Positions 18,280 through 28,430 of a stretch of DNA of 64,000 nt are shown piece after piece; within the stretch, counting starts at the first letter, position 1; the number at the start of each line of letters is the position of its first letter. Position numbers and translations under genes: made by a program. Origin of the DNA: Nocardia pseudovaccinii NBRC 100343 (GTDB lineage Bacteria > Actinomycetota > Actinomycetes > Mycobacteriales > Mycobacteriaceae); NCBI RefSeq assembly GCF_001613225.1, contig NZ_BDBY01000103.1:42149-106148 (forward strand), written 5' to 3'. The notes beneath the pieces are model-generated. The model was not told the origin of the DNA and ran no database searches. It worked only from the letters and a program-made list of their open reading frames with translations.

Positions 18280-19785
18280 CTAGCGCTTCGAGCGCGACCA
18301 GCCGAAGGTCAGGGCTACGGCGCGTTTCCAGTTGTCGTATTCGTCTCGGCGGTGGGTGGGGTCCATTCGGGGGATCCATTGTCCGGCCAGGCGCCAGTTG
18401 TTGCGCAGGCCCTCGAGGTCGGGCCAGTAGCCGACGGCCAGGCCAGCGGCGTAAGCGGCTCCGAGAGAGACGGTTTCGGCTACGAAGGGGCGCATGACGG
18501 GGATGTCGAGGACGTCGGCGACGATCTGCATGAGCAGGTTGTCGGAGGTCATGCCGCCGTCGACGCGCAGGGTGCTGGCCTGCAGACCGGAGTCGGCGTT
18601 CATGGCGTCGACGACTTCGCGGGTCTGCCAGGCGGTCGCCTCCAGGACGGCGCGGGCGAGATGGCCCTTGTTGATGTACGAGGTCAGGCCGATGACGAGA
18701 CCCCTTGCGTCACTGCGCCAATGCGGCGCATACAGGCCGGAGAATGCGGGCACGATATAGCAGCCGCCATTGTCTTCGACTGTGCGAGCGAGGGTTTCGA
18801 TCTCGGGCGCACTCGACACCAGACCGATATTGTCGCGCACCCACTGCACCAGCGAACCGGTCACCGCGATCGGCCCCTCCAGCGCGTACACCGGTTCGGG
18901 CTCGATCTGATATCCGATGGTGGTGAGCAGACCGTGCGAGGACTGCACCAGCTCGCGCCCGGTATTCATCATCAGGAAGCCGCCGGTACCGTAGGTGCAT
19001 TTGGTTTCCCCACGGGCGAAACAGGTTTGGCCGAACAGTGCGGCGTGCTGGTCGCCGAGCGCGGCGGCGATCGGGATGCCGGGCACCACCCGGCCGGTCA
19101 TCCCATAGGACGCGGTCGACGGCTGAATGCCCGGCAGCATCGCGGCCGGAATTCCGAAGAACTCCAACAGTTCTCGATCCCAGGTGAGCGAGGCGATATT
19201 CATCAACAGCGTGCGACTGGCATTGGTGACATCGGTGCGATGCACACCGCCGTCCGGTCCGCCGGTCAGATTCCAGATCAGCCAGGTCTCCATGGTGCCG
19301 AAGAGCACTTCCCCGCGCTCGGCCCGATCCCGCAGTCCAGGAATGGTATCCAGCAGCCAGCGCAGCCGGGGCGCGGCGAAATAACCGGCCAGCGGCAGGC
19401 CGCACAGTTCGCGAATTCGTTCCGCACCAGGCTTGCTCTCGAATTCGCGCACCAGTTCATCGGTGCGCACGTCCTGCCAGACGACCGCCCGCCGGATCGG
19501 CACACCGGTGTGGCGATCCCACACCACCGTGGTTTCCCGTTGATTCGCGATGCCGAGGGCCACAACCTGTTCCGCGGCGATACCGGAATCCCGCAGCGCC
19601 TGCGGCACGATGCGCTCGACATTGCGCCAGATCTCCAGCGCATCCTGCTCGACCCAGCCGGGCCGCGGATAGTGCTGCTGATGTTCACGCTGTGCGACAC
19701 CGACCAGGCGTGCGCGCTGATCGAACAGAATGCACCTGGTGGAGGTGGTGCCCTGATCGATCGCCAGCACATAGCGTTGCGCCAT
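18280..19785 (-). CDS. glpK: Glycerol kinase, copy 1
   Basis: 501 residues, full length. FGGY-family signatures: [15 protein letters not shown] (ATP-binding start), [35 protein letters not shown], and AFSGLYAPHWRSDARG. Phosphorylates glycerol to sn-glycerol-3-phosphate with ATP. Lies downstream of the IclR gene on the same strand (48 bp gap), while a second kinase is divergent on the other side of iclR. Sequence identity between the two copies is moderate, so they are not a recent duplication. Confidence 0.92.
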   Translation of the reverse strand: MAQRYVLAIDQGTTSTRCILFDQRARLVGVAQREHQQHYPRPGWVEQDALEIWRNVERIVPQALRDSGIAAEQVVALGIANQRETTVVWDRHTGVPIRRAVVWQDVRTDELVREFESKPGAERIRELCGLPLAGYFAAPRLRWLLDTIPGLRDRAERGEVLFGTMETWLIWNLTGGPDGGVHRTDVTNASRTLLMNIASLTWDRELLEFFGIPAAMLPGIQPSTASYGMTGRVVPGIPIAAALGDQHAALFGQTCFARGETKCTYGTGGFLMMNTGRELVQSSHGLLTTIGYQIEPEPVYALEGPIAVTGSLVQWVRDNIGLVSSAPEIETLARTVEDNGGCYIVPAFSGLYAPHWRSDARGLVIGLTSYINKGHLARAVLEATAWQTREVVDAMNADSGLQASTLRVDGGMTSDNLLMQIVADVLDIPVMRPFVAETVSLGAAYAAGLAVGYWPDLEGLRNNWRLAGQWIPRMDPTHRRDEYDNWKRAVALTFGWSRSKR

Positions 19786-19833
19786 CGGCTACTTCCTGTC
19801 GGACGAGAATTGGTGCGGCATTATGTACGAAAT

Positions 19834-20598
19834 TCATTGTCCGGCACCGAGATCCCGCGATACCGCATGCGCGGCATCGCGGACCTGCCCGACCAGCGTC
19901 GGCCGGTGCCGCAGTTGCGGATCGCAGAGCCGGTCGACCGGACCGCTGATCCCGATCGCACCGACCACGAGTCCACCGTGTGTCCGGATCGGCGCGGCTA
20001 TACCGGCCACCCCGGACCGGAATTCCTCGGTCTCCCCGGCCCATCCCGCCTGCCGGACCGCGGCAAGCGCCCGGGTGAGCGCCGCCCGGTCGACAATGGT
20101 GCGCCGGGTGAGCGGCGCCAATTCACCACCGCGAACAGCGACGGCCAGCTCGGCGTCATAGGCGAGCAGCACCTTGCCGAGCGCGGTCGCGTGCGCCGGT
20201 AGCAGTTCGCCGACCTCGAGCGCCTGTTCGGTGTTGTCCGGCCGGAAGACGTGGTGCACGACCACCACGCTTTCGTCCGCCGCGGCACCGATTCGCACCG
20301 ACTCCCCCGTGCGCGCGGCCAGGGCATCGGCCCAGTTGATCGCCCTCGAGCGCAGTTCGTTGTTGTCGAGATAACTTGTCCCGAGATGCAGTACGGCCGC
20401 CCCGAGCTGGTACTTGCCACTGGCTTGATCCTGTTCGACGAATCCCACGCCCTGCAATGTGCGCAGGATGCCGTGCGCGGTCGGCTTGGCCAGCCCGAGC
20501 GCACCCGCGATTTCGCCGACCCCGAGGCGGCCGGAACCTCGAGCGAGCAGCTGCAGGACGGCCGCCGCTCGTTCGATCGATTGGATCGGACCGGGCAT
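19834..20598 (-). CDS. IclR-family regulator of the glycerol locus
   Basis: 254 residues. N-terminal winged helix ([43 protein letters not shown]) and C-terminal IclR effector domain ([40 protein letters not shown]). It sits between two glycerol kinase genes, as GylR does at the Streptomyces glycerol operon, so control of glycerol uptake and catabolism is a firm contextual inference. The inverted repeat at 20633-20651 is a candidate operator. Confidence 0.88.
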   Translation of the reverse strand: MPGPIQSIERAAAVLQLLARGSGRLGVGEIAGALGLAKPTAHGILRTLQGVGFVEQDQASGKYQLGAAVLHLGTSYLDNNELRSRAINWADALAARTGESVRIGAAADESVVVVHHVFRPDNTEQALEVGELLPAHATALGKVLLAYDAELAVAVRGGELAPLTRRTIVDRAALTRALAAVRQAGWAGETEEFRSGVAGIAAPIRTHGGLVVGAIGISGPVDRLCDPQLRHRPTLVGQVRDAAHAVSRDLGAGQ

Positions 20599-20632
20599 AC
20601 GCCGAAACCTACATGGCGATGGCCATCACAAC

Positions 20633-20651
20633 CGTTCGGCATTGTCGAACG
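20633..20651. promoter_or_regulatory. Candidate IclR operator between iclR and the second glpK
   Basis: Perfect arms CGTTCG (20633-20638) and CGAACG (20646-20651) with a 7-nt spacer, in the divergent gap of 139 bp. The TTCG/CGAA core is common in IclR-family sites. A TAATAG box near 20682 could be the -10 of the glpK-glpD operon. Confidence 0.4.
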
Positions 20652-20737
20652 CACGCTATGTCCGTTTCGGCGATCCGCTAATAGCGTCGGCCCCGACGGC
20701 CGCAACCGCGGCAGTCTTTGCAGACGGAGGCTCAGCG

Positions 20738-22264
20738 GTGAAACTCGGCTCGTACGTCGGCGCCATCGATCAGGGCACCACGAGCACCCGCTTCATGGTG
20801 TTCGACCACGGTGGCAACGAGATCGCCCGGCACCAGCTCGAGCACGAGCAGATCCTGCCGCGCGCGGGGTGGGTGGAGCACAACCCGACCGAGATCTGGG
20901 AGCGCACCCGTTCGGTCATCGTGTCCACGCTGAACAAGGCGAATCTCGTCGCGAGCGATCTGGCCGCGGTCGGTGTGACCAATCAGCGCGAAACCACCGT
21001 GGTGTGGAATCGCCGGACCGGGCGGCCGTATTGCAATGCCATCGTCTGGCAGGACACCCGCACCGACAAGATCGCCGCCGACCTGGAACGCGCGGGTCAC
21101 GGCGACATCATCCGCCGCAAGGCGGGGCTGCCGCCCGCAACCTACTTCTCCGGCGGCAAGCTGCGCTGGATCCTGGACAATGTGCCCGGCGTCGCCGCCG
21201 ATGCGGACGCGGGCGAGGCCGTCTTCGGCACCACCGACACCTGGCTGCTGTGGAATCTCACCGGCGGCATCGACGGCGGCGTGCACGTCACCGATCCGAC
21301 CAATGCCAGCCGCACCATGCTGATGGACCTGGAGACCTGCGACTGGGACGACGAACTGTTGTCCCTCTTCGGAATTCCGCGCGCCATGCTGCCCACCATC
21401 GCGCCCTCGTCGAATCCGGAACTGTTCGGCAGGACCCGCGCCGACGGACCGTTCGGCGGCGAGGTGCCGCTTGCGGGTGTGCTCGGCGATCAGCAGGCAG
21501 CCACTGTCGGTCAGGTGTGCTTCCGCCCCGGCGAGGCCAAGAACACCTACGGCACCGGAAACTTCCTGCTGCTCAATACCGGAACCGAACTCGTGCGCTC
21601 CCAGCACGGACTGCTCACCACCGTCGCCTACCAGTTCGGCGACGAGAAACCGGTGTACGCGCTGGAGGGTTCGATCGCGGTCACCGGCTCGGCCGTGCAG
21701 TGGTTGCGCGATCAGCTCGGCATCATTTCCGGTGCGGCACAAAGCGAAGCCCTGGCCAGGCAGGCCGAGGACAACGGCGGGGTGTACTTCGTGCCCGCAT
21801 TCTCCGGTCTGTTCGCACCGTATTGGCGATCGGACGCGCGCGGGGTGATCGTCGGGCTGTCGCGCTACAGCACCAATGCCCATCTCGCGCGTGCCACGTT
21901 GGAGTCGATCTGCTATCAGACCCGCGATGTCGTCGAGGCCATGGAGGCCGATTCCGGTGTGCGTCTGGACACATTGCGTGTGGACGGTGGCGTCACGGCC
22001 AATGAACTGTGCATGCAACTGCAGGCAGACTTCCTCGATGTGCCGGTCTCGCGGCCGGTGGTCGCGGAGACCACCGCACTCGGCGCGGCCTATGCGGCCG
22101 GGCTGGCGGTCGGATTCTGGAGCGACACCGACGAACTCGTACAGAACTGGCACGAGGACCGGCGCTGGACACCCACCTGGACCGCGGAGCAGCGCGAACG
22201 CGGTTACGCACGTTGGAAGAAGGCGGTCTCGCACACGCTCGACTGGATCGACGTCGACGACTGA
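20738..22264 (+). CDS. glpK: Glycerol kinase, copy 2
   Basis: 508 residues from GTG 20738, which has GGAGG 7 bp upstream; earlier in-frame ATGs would add a tail overlapping iclR and unlike protein. Motifs: [55 protein letters not shown] and [16 protein letters not shown]. The glycerol-kinase function is clear. Followed by glpD after 47 bp, so this copy belongs to the catabolic operon. Confidence 0.92.
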   Translation: MKLGSYVGAIDQGTTSTRFMVFDHGGNEIARHQLEHEQILPRAGWVEHNPTEIWERTRSVIVSTLNKANLVASDLAAVGVTNQRETTVVWNRRTGRPYCNAIVWQDTRTDKIAADLERAGHGDIIRRKAGLPPATYFSGGKLRWILDNVPGVAADADAGEAVFGTTDTWLLWNLTGGIDGGVHVTDPTNASRTMLMDLETCDWDDELLSLFGIPRAMLPTIAPSSNPELFGRTRADGPFGGEVPLAGVLGDQQAATVGQVCFRPGEAKNTYGTGNFLLLNTGTELVRSQHGLLTTVAYQFGDEKPVYALEGSIAVTGSAVQWLRDQLGIISGAAQSEALARQAEDNGGVYFVPAFSGLFAPYWRSDARGVIVGLSRYSTNAHLARATLESICYQTRDVVEAMEADSGVRLDTLRVDGGVTANELCMQLQADFLDVPVSRPVVAETTALGAAYAAGLAVGFWSDTDELVQNWHEDRRWTPTWTAEQRERGYARWKKAVSHTLDWIDVDD

Positions 22265-22311
22265 CCAACCCATCCCGAAGACGCAGTAGCACCGAAACAA
22301 GGAGACATACC

Positions 22312-23991
22312 GTGTCCGCACGTTTGGACTCGAACTACCGCGCCAATGCGCTGAACACATTGGGCGACAATGAAATCGACGTACTCATTATCGGCGGCGG
22401 CGTGGTCGGCGCCGGTGCCGCCCTCGATGCCGCCGCCCGCGGGCTGACCGTAACCCTGGTCGAGGCAAGGGATTTCGCGGCGGGCACCTCGAGCCGATCG
22501 AGCAAGCTCATCCACGGCGGCCTGCGCTACCTGGAGCAGCTCGACTTCTGGCTGGTGCGCGAGGCTTTGAAGGAGCGCAGCCTGCTGCTGCACCGACTCG
22601 CCCCGCATCTGGTGCGTCCGGTGTCGTTCCTGCTGCCGCTGCAACACCGGGTCTGGGAACGCGCCTACATCGGCGCGGGCGTCGCGCTGTACGACACCAT
22701 CGGCGGGGCCAGGGCGCTGCCCATGCACCGGCACCTTTCGCACACGCGCGCAATGGAATTGGTGCCCGCACTGCGCGATGACGCGATGATCGGCGCGATC
22801 CGCTACTTCGACGCACAGGTCGACGACGCGCGCCACACCATGACCATCGCCCGCACTGCCGCCCAGCACGGCGCGACGGTACTCACCCGCACCAAGGTCA
22901 CCGGACTGTTGCGCGACGGCGAGCGGGTGATCGGCGCGCACGTCACCGATGTGGAGACCGGTCGCGAATACACCGTGCGCGCCCGCCGGGTGATCAGCGC
23001 GACCGGCGTCTGGACCGACGAGATGAACAAGATGACCGGCGTGGAATTCCCTTTCCACGTGCGCATGTCGAAGGGCGTGCACATCCTGGTCCCGCGCGAG
23101 CGGCTCGACCTGGATACCGGTCTGATCATGCGGACCGAGAAGAGTGTGCTGTTCGTGATCCCGTGGGCCCGGCACTGGATCATCGGCACCACCGATACCG
23201 ATTGGGCGCTGGACAAGAACCATCCGGTGGCCAGCGATGCCGATGTGCAGTACATCCTCGATCATCTGAACGCGGTGCTGCGAGAGCCGTTGACCCGCAA
23301 AGATATTGTCGGCACCTACGCGGGTCTGCGCCCGTTGCTGTCCGGCGCGTCCGCCGATACCGCGACGCTATCGCGGGAACACGCCGTCGCGGAACCGGTT
23401 CCGGGTCTGTTCGTGATCGCGGGCGGTAAGTACACCACCTACCGCGTGATGGCCGCCGATGTGGTGGACGCGGCCGTCGAGGGACTCGGTCGCGCGGCCG
23501 CCCCGTCGGTGACCGAACACCTGCCGCTGCTCGGTGCCGTCGGCTACCAGGAACTGGCCGCCGATGTGAACAGCGTCGCACAGCGGGCCGGTCTGCCCGT
23601 CGCGACCGTCGAGCACCTGCTCGGTCGCTATGGTTCGGGCATATCCGAACTGTTCGATCTGATCGCGGCCGAACCGGAGTTGGCCGAGCCGCTGCCCGGT
23701 GCCGGTGAGTACCTCGGCGCCGAGGTCGTCTACGCGGTGACGCATGAGGGCGCACTGCATCTCGACGATGTCCTCACCCGCCGCACCCGCATCTCGATCG
23801 AAACCGCCGACCGCGGCCTGACCGCCGCATCCGCGATCGCCTTCCTCATGGGGGCGCGACTCGGTTGGGACGCCGCGAACACGGACCGCGAAATCACCCG
23901 CTACCGCGAGCGGGTCGAGGCCGAACTGGCAGCCAACAAGGCCGCCGACGACGAGTCGGCCAACGCGGCCCGCTTGGTCGCCGTGGCCTGA
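22312..23991 (+). CDS. glpD: Glycerol-3-phosphate dehydrogenase, FAD-dependent
   Basis: 559 residues from GTG 22312 with AAGGAG ahead of it. FAD-binding GGGVVGAGAALDAAARG, the GlpD signatures SSRSSKLIHGGLRYLEQ and GIGGKYTTYR-type motif (VIAGGKYTTYRVMA), and a C-terminal helical DAO_C domain. Oxidises glycerol-3-phosphate to dihydroxyacetone phosphate, passing electrons to the quinone pool at the membrane. Second gene of the glpK-glpD operon, followed at once by a strong terminator. Confidence 0.93.
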   Translation: MSARLDSNYRANALNTLGDNEIDVLIIGGGVVGAGAALDAAARGLTVTLVEARDFAAGTSSRSSKLIHGGLRYLEQLDFWLVREALKERSLLLHRLAPHLVRPVSFLLPLQHRVWERAYIGAGVALYDTIGGARALPMHRHLSHTRAMELVPALRDDAMIGAIRYFDAQVDDARHTMTIARTAAQHGATVLTRTKVTGLLRDGERVIGAHVTDVETGREYTVRARRVISATGVWTDEMNKMTGVEFPFHVRMSKGVHILVPRERLDLDTGLIMRTEKSVLFVIPWARHWIIGTTDTDWALDKNHPVASDADVQYILDHLNAVLREPLTRKDIVGTYAGLRPLLSGASADTATLSREHAVAEPVPGLFVIAGGKYTTYRVMAADVVDAAVEGLGRAAAPSVTEHLPLLGAVGYQELAADVNSVAQRAGLPVATVEHLLGRYGSGISELFDLIAAEPELAEPLPGAGEYLGAEVVYAVTHEGALHLDDVLTRRTRISIETADRGLTAASAIAFLMGARLGWDAANTDREITRYRERVEAELAANKAADDESANAARLVAVA

Positions 23992-23999
23992 TCCGAGTC

Positions 24000-24038
24000 G
24001 ATTCGGCCCGGTGCGGACGCCCCGCACCGGGCCGAATC
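24000..24038 (+). terminator. Strong terminator after glpD
   Basis: Perfect 17-bp stem: GATTCGGCCCGGTGCGG (24000-24016) and CCGCACCGGGCCGAATC (24022-24038), 5-nt loop, extendable outward with one mismatch, then GACAAAAAT. Begins 9 bp after the glpD stop. Confidence 0.85.
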
Positions 24039-24122
24039 GGCTCGACAAAAATGGGTTCATCCGAAAGGTGGACGGTTCCGAATGTAGGTAAGTAATCATC
24101 GATGTTCGGAATGAGGTAATCC

Positions 24123-24899
24123 ATGGGTAAACATCGACCCACACATCCGGTTCGTCTCATCCGTCGACGGACAGCCACACTGGTTTTGGCCAGTGCGCTT
24201 CCCCTGTCCGCCGCCCTGACCAGCACCACACCCGCTAACGCCGAGTCGCAACCACTCGGCACCGCGACGCTCTCGCGGACTCCATATGGACTGGCGCACA
24301 TCGCCGATCCATCGGCTCCGGTCGACGACCCCGCCGTATTCACGACCTTGCCGCTGCGCGACGCCACCGCACCGGTGGCCGAGCCGGACGCCACGGTGCC
24401 GGACATGCCGAATGCGGCACAGCCGGATCAAGTCCCGCAGGCGCCCCTTGCGACCAATCGCATCCGCATCGGCAATATCCAGGTCGATCGCCCGGACTTT
24501 CTGCCGCCCGACGTGGCCGACCAGATCAACGGCGCCTCCATGGCTACCGAAGGCGCGCTGTCCCAAGGCCTTCAGTCGATGGGCGTCGAACGCGCTCGTT
24601 CCGACCAAATCGCCAGTACTGTCGTAGGTGACGCGGTCGTAGGCGCGTCGGTGGGCTCCACCCTGGCGAGCCCGCTCGCCGCCACCAGTGCCGTCGTCGG
24701 CGCGGCCGCGGGTCTCATCGCCGGGATCCCATTCCTCCCGGCGGGCTTGGTTGTCGTCCCCATCATCGGCGCAGGCATCGGCTACGCGGTGATCGCCATC
24801 CCGGCCGCCGCGGTCGGCGCCGCCGCGGGGGCGGCCGTCGGAGTTGTCCACGGTGCCGTCACCCCGATACCAACCCAGGAGCAACCGGCGATCTCATGA
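24123..24899 (+). CDS. Secreted protein with glycine/alanine-rich hydrophobic C-terminus
   Basis: 258 residues. Signal peptide with a basic start and hydrophobic core (TATLVLASALPLSAALTSTT). The middle is Pro/Asp-rich and probably extended. From about residue 160 it is small-residue hydrophobic (VVGASVGSTLASPLAATSAV, AAAVGAAAGAAVGVVHGAV), which could insert in the outer mycolate layer or oligomerise. This layout recurs in unnamed nocardial exported proteins. No known domain. Terminates into a hairpin shared with the convergent P450. Confidence 0.65.
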   Translation: MGKHRPTHPVRLIRRRTATLVLASALPLSAALTSTTPANAESQPLGTATLSRTPYGLAHIADPSAPVDDPAVFTTLPLRDATAPVAEPDATVPDMPNAAQPDQVPQAPLATNRIRIGNIQVDRPDFLPPDVADQINGASMATEGALSQGLQSMGVERARSDQIASTVVGDAVVGASVGSTLASPLAATSAVVGAAAGLIAGIPFLPAGLVVVPIIGAGIGYAVIAIPAAAVGAAAGAAVGVVHGAVTPIPTQEQPAIS

Positions 24900-24958
24900 C
24901 ACGTGGCGCGCGGCGATTGTCGTATGTGCCCGTTGCCGCAGCTACTCGGATCGATCGT

Positions 24959-24987
24959 GTCGGGGTGCCGCTGTGCGGCACCCCGAC
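24959..24987. terminator. Bidirectional terminator
   Basis: 13-bp perfect stem GTCGGGGTGCCGC (24959-24971) and GCGGCACCCCGAC (24975-24987), loop TGT, extendable outward with one bulge. Sits between converging stop codons at 24899 and 24994. Confidence 0.8.
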
Positions 24988-24993
24988 CACGAT

Positions 24994-26214
24994 CTAGTCC
25001 AGGAAAACCGGCAGCGTACGGTGTCCGTTCGAAATGAAACTGCCGACCGGCGCCAATTCCGCCGGATCCACGGCCAAGCGCATATTCGGGAAGCGCTCGA
25101 AGATAGCCGGGAGAGCGATCGTCGCCTCCAGCCGAGCGAGCGGGGCGCCGATGCAGTGATGCGCGCCGTGCCCGAAGGACAAGTGTTCCTTGTTGACCCG
25201 GTGCAGGTCGAACGTCGCGGCGGTCGCACCGTGCAGGTTCGGATCGCGGCCCGCGGCGGCGTAGGACGCCAGAATCGCCTCGCCCTTGGGAATTCGGATC
25301 TCACCGAGCTCGATATCCTCGACCGCATAGCGCAATGGCAGGTGCGCGACCGGCGCCTCGTAGCGCAGCGTCTCCTCCACCAGATCCGACCACGGCACCC
25401 GGCCCTCGACCAGATCGGCGCGCTGCTCGGGATGGGTGAGCAGGATGAAGATCGCCTGATCGAGCAGATTGACCGTGGTCTCGTGACCGGCGTTGATGAC
25501 CAGCATCAGCGTGTCTACGAGTTCCTTCTCGCTCAGCTGCGAGCCGTCGTCCTCGTCTCGGGTCGCGATGAGGACACTGGTGACGTCGTCGCCCGGGGTC
25601 TCGCGCCGGTAGGCCACGAGTTCGCTGACCAGGCGGTACATTTCGAGGTAGTTGGCCTGTGCTTCCTCCGGCCCGAACGAGGTGTCGAAGAAGCCGTCGA
25701 CGCATTTGCGCAGACCGGGCCCGAGATGTTCGGGCACACCCATCATTTCGGTGATGATCTCGATCGGCACCGGATAGGCGTAACCCTCGCGCAGATCGGC
25801 CACCTCGCCCTTGGGCGTGGCCGCGAGCGCGTTCAGCAGACCCTCGGTGATCGCCTCGATGCGCGGGCGCAGCGCCGTGGTGCGACGATGGGTGAACGCG
25901 GGCGAGACCAGCTTGCGCAGGCGGCGGTGGTCCGTGCCATACGCGGTGAACATATTGTCGACCGCGATCCACGGAAGCAGCGGCCACTCCTGGGTGATCT
26001 CGCCATTGATGAACGAAGACCAGTGCTGCCGTGCGTCTTTCGACACCCGCGGATCGGCGAGCAGACTCTTGAGCACGGCGGCATCGGTCACCGACCACGC
26101 GGGCACACCGCCGGGCAGGGCGACCAGCGCGACCGGCCCGCGCTCCCGGATCCGCTCGTTCTCGCCTTGGATATCGGCGCCGGTCAGATCCAGGACCAGC
26201 GGTTCATGCTCCAT
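24994..26214 (-). CDS. Cytochrome P450 (second of a P450 pair, CYP154/CYP107-like)
   Basis: 406 residues from ATG 26214 with AAGGAG 6 bp upstream. All catalytic marks are intact: I-helix [11 protein letters not shown]-helix EETLRY (ExxR), haem loop [17 protein letters not shown] with Cys354. A bacterial class I enzyme needing ferredoxin, none of which is nearby. It starts 11 bp after the stop of the ExxR-lacking P450. This is the order of the CYP157/CYP154 pairs at the end of Streptomyces conservons. Substrate unknown. Confidence 0.85.
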   Translation of the reverse strand: MEHEPLVLDLTGADIQGENERIRERGPVALVALPGGVPAWSVTDAAVLKSLLADPRVSKDARQHWSSFINGEITQEWPLLPWIAVDNMFTAYGTDHRRLRKLVSPAFTHRRTTALRPRIEAITEGLLNALAATPKGEVADLREGYAYPVPIEIITEMMGVPEHLGPGLRKCVDGFFDTSFGPEEAQANYLEMYRLVSELVAYRRETPGDDVTSVLIATRDEDDGSQLSEKELVDTLMLVINAGHETTVNLLDQAIFILLTHPEQRADLVEGRVPWSDLVEETLRYEAPVAHLPLRYAVEDIELGEIRIPKGEAILASYAAAGRDPNLHGATAATFDLHRVNKEHLSFGHGAHHCIGAPLARLEATIALPAIFERFPNMRLAVDPAELAPVGSFISNGHRTLPVFLD

Positions 26215-26225
26215 CGTTATCTCCT

Positions 26226-27488
26226 TCAGAAGACGGGCAGCGGAGGGGACTGGGGAAAAACGACCGGCAGCGCCGCCAATGCGCGGTGGAACGGGCCGGG
26301 CCGCCAAGCCAATTCGTCCGCGGGCACGGCCAGTTCCATCTCGGGCAGTGCGTCGAGCAGCTGATCGATGGCGTCCTGAACGACCAGGTAGGCAACGGAT
26401 TTCGCGGGGCAGGCGTGCGGCCCGGCGCCCCACGCCAGATGCGAGCGGTTGCCGGTGCGATCGCCGCCACGGATCGCCGGATCGTTATTGCAGCCCGAAA
26501 AGCTGACCACGACCGGCTGATGGGCGGGCAGCCAGGTGTTGTCGATGAGGATCGGCTGGCGCGGGTAGGTGATGCTGAAATTGGCCATCGGCGGGTCGTT
26601 GAACAACACCTCGTCGAGTGCGTCGCGGGTCGAGAGGCTACCGCCGAGCATGTCACCGCCGAACCGGTCGTCGGTGAGCATCAGCAGCAGGGTGTTGGTG
26701 ATCAGATTCTGCATCGGTTCGATGCCCGCGCCGTAGAAACTGATCAGCTGGCATAGCATTTCGGTATCGTCGAGCTTGGACGGGTGGTGGGCCATTCGCG
26801 AGGTGACGTCGTCACCGGGCTCGGCCCTGCGTAGCTGCACCAGCTCCAGCAGCGCCTCGCTGAGCATCGCCATACCGGCGGCGGCCTCGACGGTGTCGAA
26901 GAGCATCGCCATACCGGTCGCGACCCGCTGCCCCAGTTCCGCTGAGCAGCCCACCATCTGGTTGATGACCTCGAAGACGACCGGCAGCGCGTACTGGGTG
27001 ACCAGGTCGACCTCGCCGACCTCGCAGAAGCTGTTGATCACCGGGATGGCGATCTTCTCGACCGTCGAATGCAGTTCGTGCAGATCGATTCCGTCGATGC
27101 TGCCGGAATACGCCTGCCGGTAGCGGGCATGCGCCGCCCCGGTATTGCGTAGTGCGTTCGGGTACCACATCATCATCGGCTTGACGACCGAGTCGTCGGG
27201 AATCGTCTGTTCCCAATGCCGCGGATCCGCCGGGAAGTGTTCCGGATCATTCAGGATTCGCACCGCGGTCTGATACCCGACCACCAGGGTCGCGGGCACA
27301 CCCGGCGCCAACTCCATCGGCACCAGCGACCCGTACTGGCTGCGAGCCTCCCGATAGGCCCGATGCGGATCGGCGGCGAACTCCGGGGTATGCAACCGAA
27401 CTCGAGGTTCGCCGGAATCGAGCGGGGAACCGTGCAGCGCGGGGCAGACTCCGTTGGCGGTGGTGTGGGTTGCCGGTGGCGTGGTCAA
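26226..27488 (-). CDS. Atypical cytochrome P450 lacking the ExxR arginine (CYP157-like)
   Basis: 420 residues from TTG 27488, whose codon overlaps the stop of a short upstream frame as TTGA. The haem loop is [15 protein letters not shown] with Cys360. The I-helix reads [12 protein letters not shown], lacking the usual acid-alcohol pair. At the K-helix DEVLFNDPP has Phe where the invariant Arg of ExxR should be. Loss of ExxR is a known feature of the CYP157 family, found paired with CYP154 in conservons. Such proteins may need another partner or act non-catalytically. Co-transcribed with the intact P450. Confidence 0.75.
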   Translation of the reverse strand: MTTPPATHTTANGVCPALHGSPLDSGEPRVRLHTPEFAADPHRAYREARSQYGSLVPMELAPGVPATLVVGYQTAVRILNDPEHFPADPRHWEQTIPDDSVVKPMMMWYPNALRNTGAAHARYRQAYSGSIDGIDLHELHSTVEKIAIPVINSFCEVGEVDLVTQYALPVVFEVINQMVGCSAELGQRVATGMAMLFDTVEAAAGMAMLSEALLELVQLRRAEPGDDVTSRMAHHPSKLDDTEMLCQLISFYGAGIEPMQNLITNTLLLMLTDDRFGGDMLGGSLSTRDALDEVLFNDPPMANFSITYPRQPILIDNTWLPAHQPVVVSFSGCNNDPAIRGGDRTGNRSHLAWGAGPHACPAKSVAYLVVQDAIDQLLDALPEMELAVPADELAWRPGPFHRALAALPVVFPQSPPLPVF

Positions 27489-27568
27489 AGGCGTGACTCC
27501 AGACGTTGGATCAGCAAGAAGGCCAGGATCAATGGAAGCACCGCGGCGATAACACAGCCTGCGGCCAC
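27485..27568 (-). CDS. Possible 27-residue hydrophobic peptide coupled to the atypical P450
   Basis: A frame reading VAAGCVIAAVLPLILAFLLI then QRLESRL ends in TGA inside the TTG start of the P450 (TTGA). It encodes one TM helix. The start is unsure: GTG 27568 lies 15 bp after an AGGAGG, and a CTG at 27577 would be better spaced. It may be a real coupling peptide, or the tail of a longer gene lost upstream. Confidence 0.3.
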   Translation of the reverse strand: MAAGCVIAAVLPLILAFLLIQRLESRL

Positions 27569-27894
27569 AGCACTCAGTTCAGCCCTCCTCGCGACGCCGA
27601 CCGTATGTGACCCCGGCCATGAGGTCCGCGTCGAGAACCCGGACCCTGGCGAGGCAACCACAGTCGACTGCGGTCACCCCACAGTCCCTGCAGGACAGGC
27701 GATTTCGACGCACAATCACCGGACGCCCTACCAGCCGCCCAGAACTCGACGACTCGCCCACGTTATCAGTATCCGGAAGAACTCTCTCCAGATCCGCCCG
27801 CAACGTCTGCGCACCCCATGTAACCGGCAAATATGTTGAGCTGCTATTGATCACGCAACTCGTCGAAGATCGACGAGCATGCTCCTTGGGCCCC
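27569..27894. other. Intergenic region with an uncertain cysteine-rich frame
   Basis: An open frame on the minus strand (27854-27579, 91 codons) contains CRDCGVTAVDCGC and ends just before the hydrophobic peptide above. No family is recognised and codon quality is only fair. No conservon genes (sensor kinase, roadblock, DUF742, GTPase) were found here, although the P450 pair would normally follow them. Confidence 0.3.
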
Positions 27895-28245
27895 TCAGTC
27901 GGCGCTTGGGAGTTCGGCTTCGCCTGCGGGCTGGCGGACTGCGGTTTCGACGAGTTCGGTGAGTTGGGGTACGGGGACGGGAATGCCGGGGGTTCGCAGG
28001 GTCCATTCCACGGGAAGCTTTCGAAACGCCATCAACGGTATCGCCGCGACCACCAGGTCTGCGGCGCGCGCTGCTTCCGCTGCAGTCGTCGCTCGGGCCT
28101 GCCCGCCCAGTTCGGAGACGAGATCGGCGAGGGTCGCGGGCCCTCGCGAATTACTGAGGACGACGTCGAGACCGGCCGAGATGGCCAGGCGGGCAATGGA
28201 AGTACCGATCATTCCGCTGCCGATGAGTCCGAGTGTCAGGTGCAC
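27895..28245 (-). pseudogene. Truncated NADPH-dependent F420 reductase-like gene
   Basis: The N-terminal Rossmann part is clear: LTLGLIGSGMIGTSIARLAI, VVLSNSRGPATLADLVSELG, AADLVVAAIPLMAFRKLPVE, as in F420-dependent NADP oxidoreductases and imine-reductase-like proteins. After about residue 80 the family sequence stops and an unrelated Pro/Val-rich tail runs to the stop; intact members have about 120 more residues. A GTG at 28245 with GGAGAA upstream is the likely start. This is a 3'-deleted remnant. Confidence 0.6.
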
Positions 28246-28430
28246 GGCTTCTCCGTTCGCTGGGGTGAACGCCGTCTGACAGCGTGGAGCCACCGCAGCC
28301 GCGCAACCAGACCCGTGTGCTGCGTACTCACGGCGTGATCACCCAATTCGCCACCGCGGTAAGGACATGGACGCCGGGCATAGGGTTGTCGAGTGGACGA
28401 CCACGCCCGGTCACCAAGGTCATTTTCGGA

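Noticed and set aside
20732..23265. Long minus-strand frames across the second glpK and glpD
   Set aside because: No protein-like composition; they mirror the codon bias of the real plus-strand genes.
24844..26364. 506-codon plus-strand frame over the P450 gene
   Set aside because: Antisense shadow; the P450 on the minus strand has all catalytic motifs and a perfect ribosome site.
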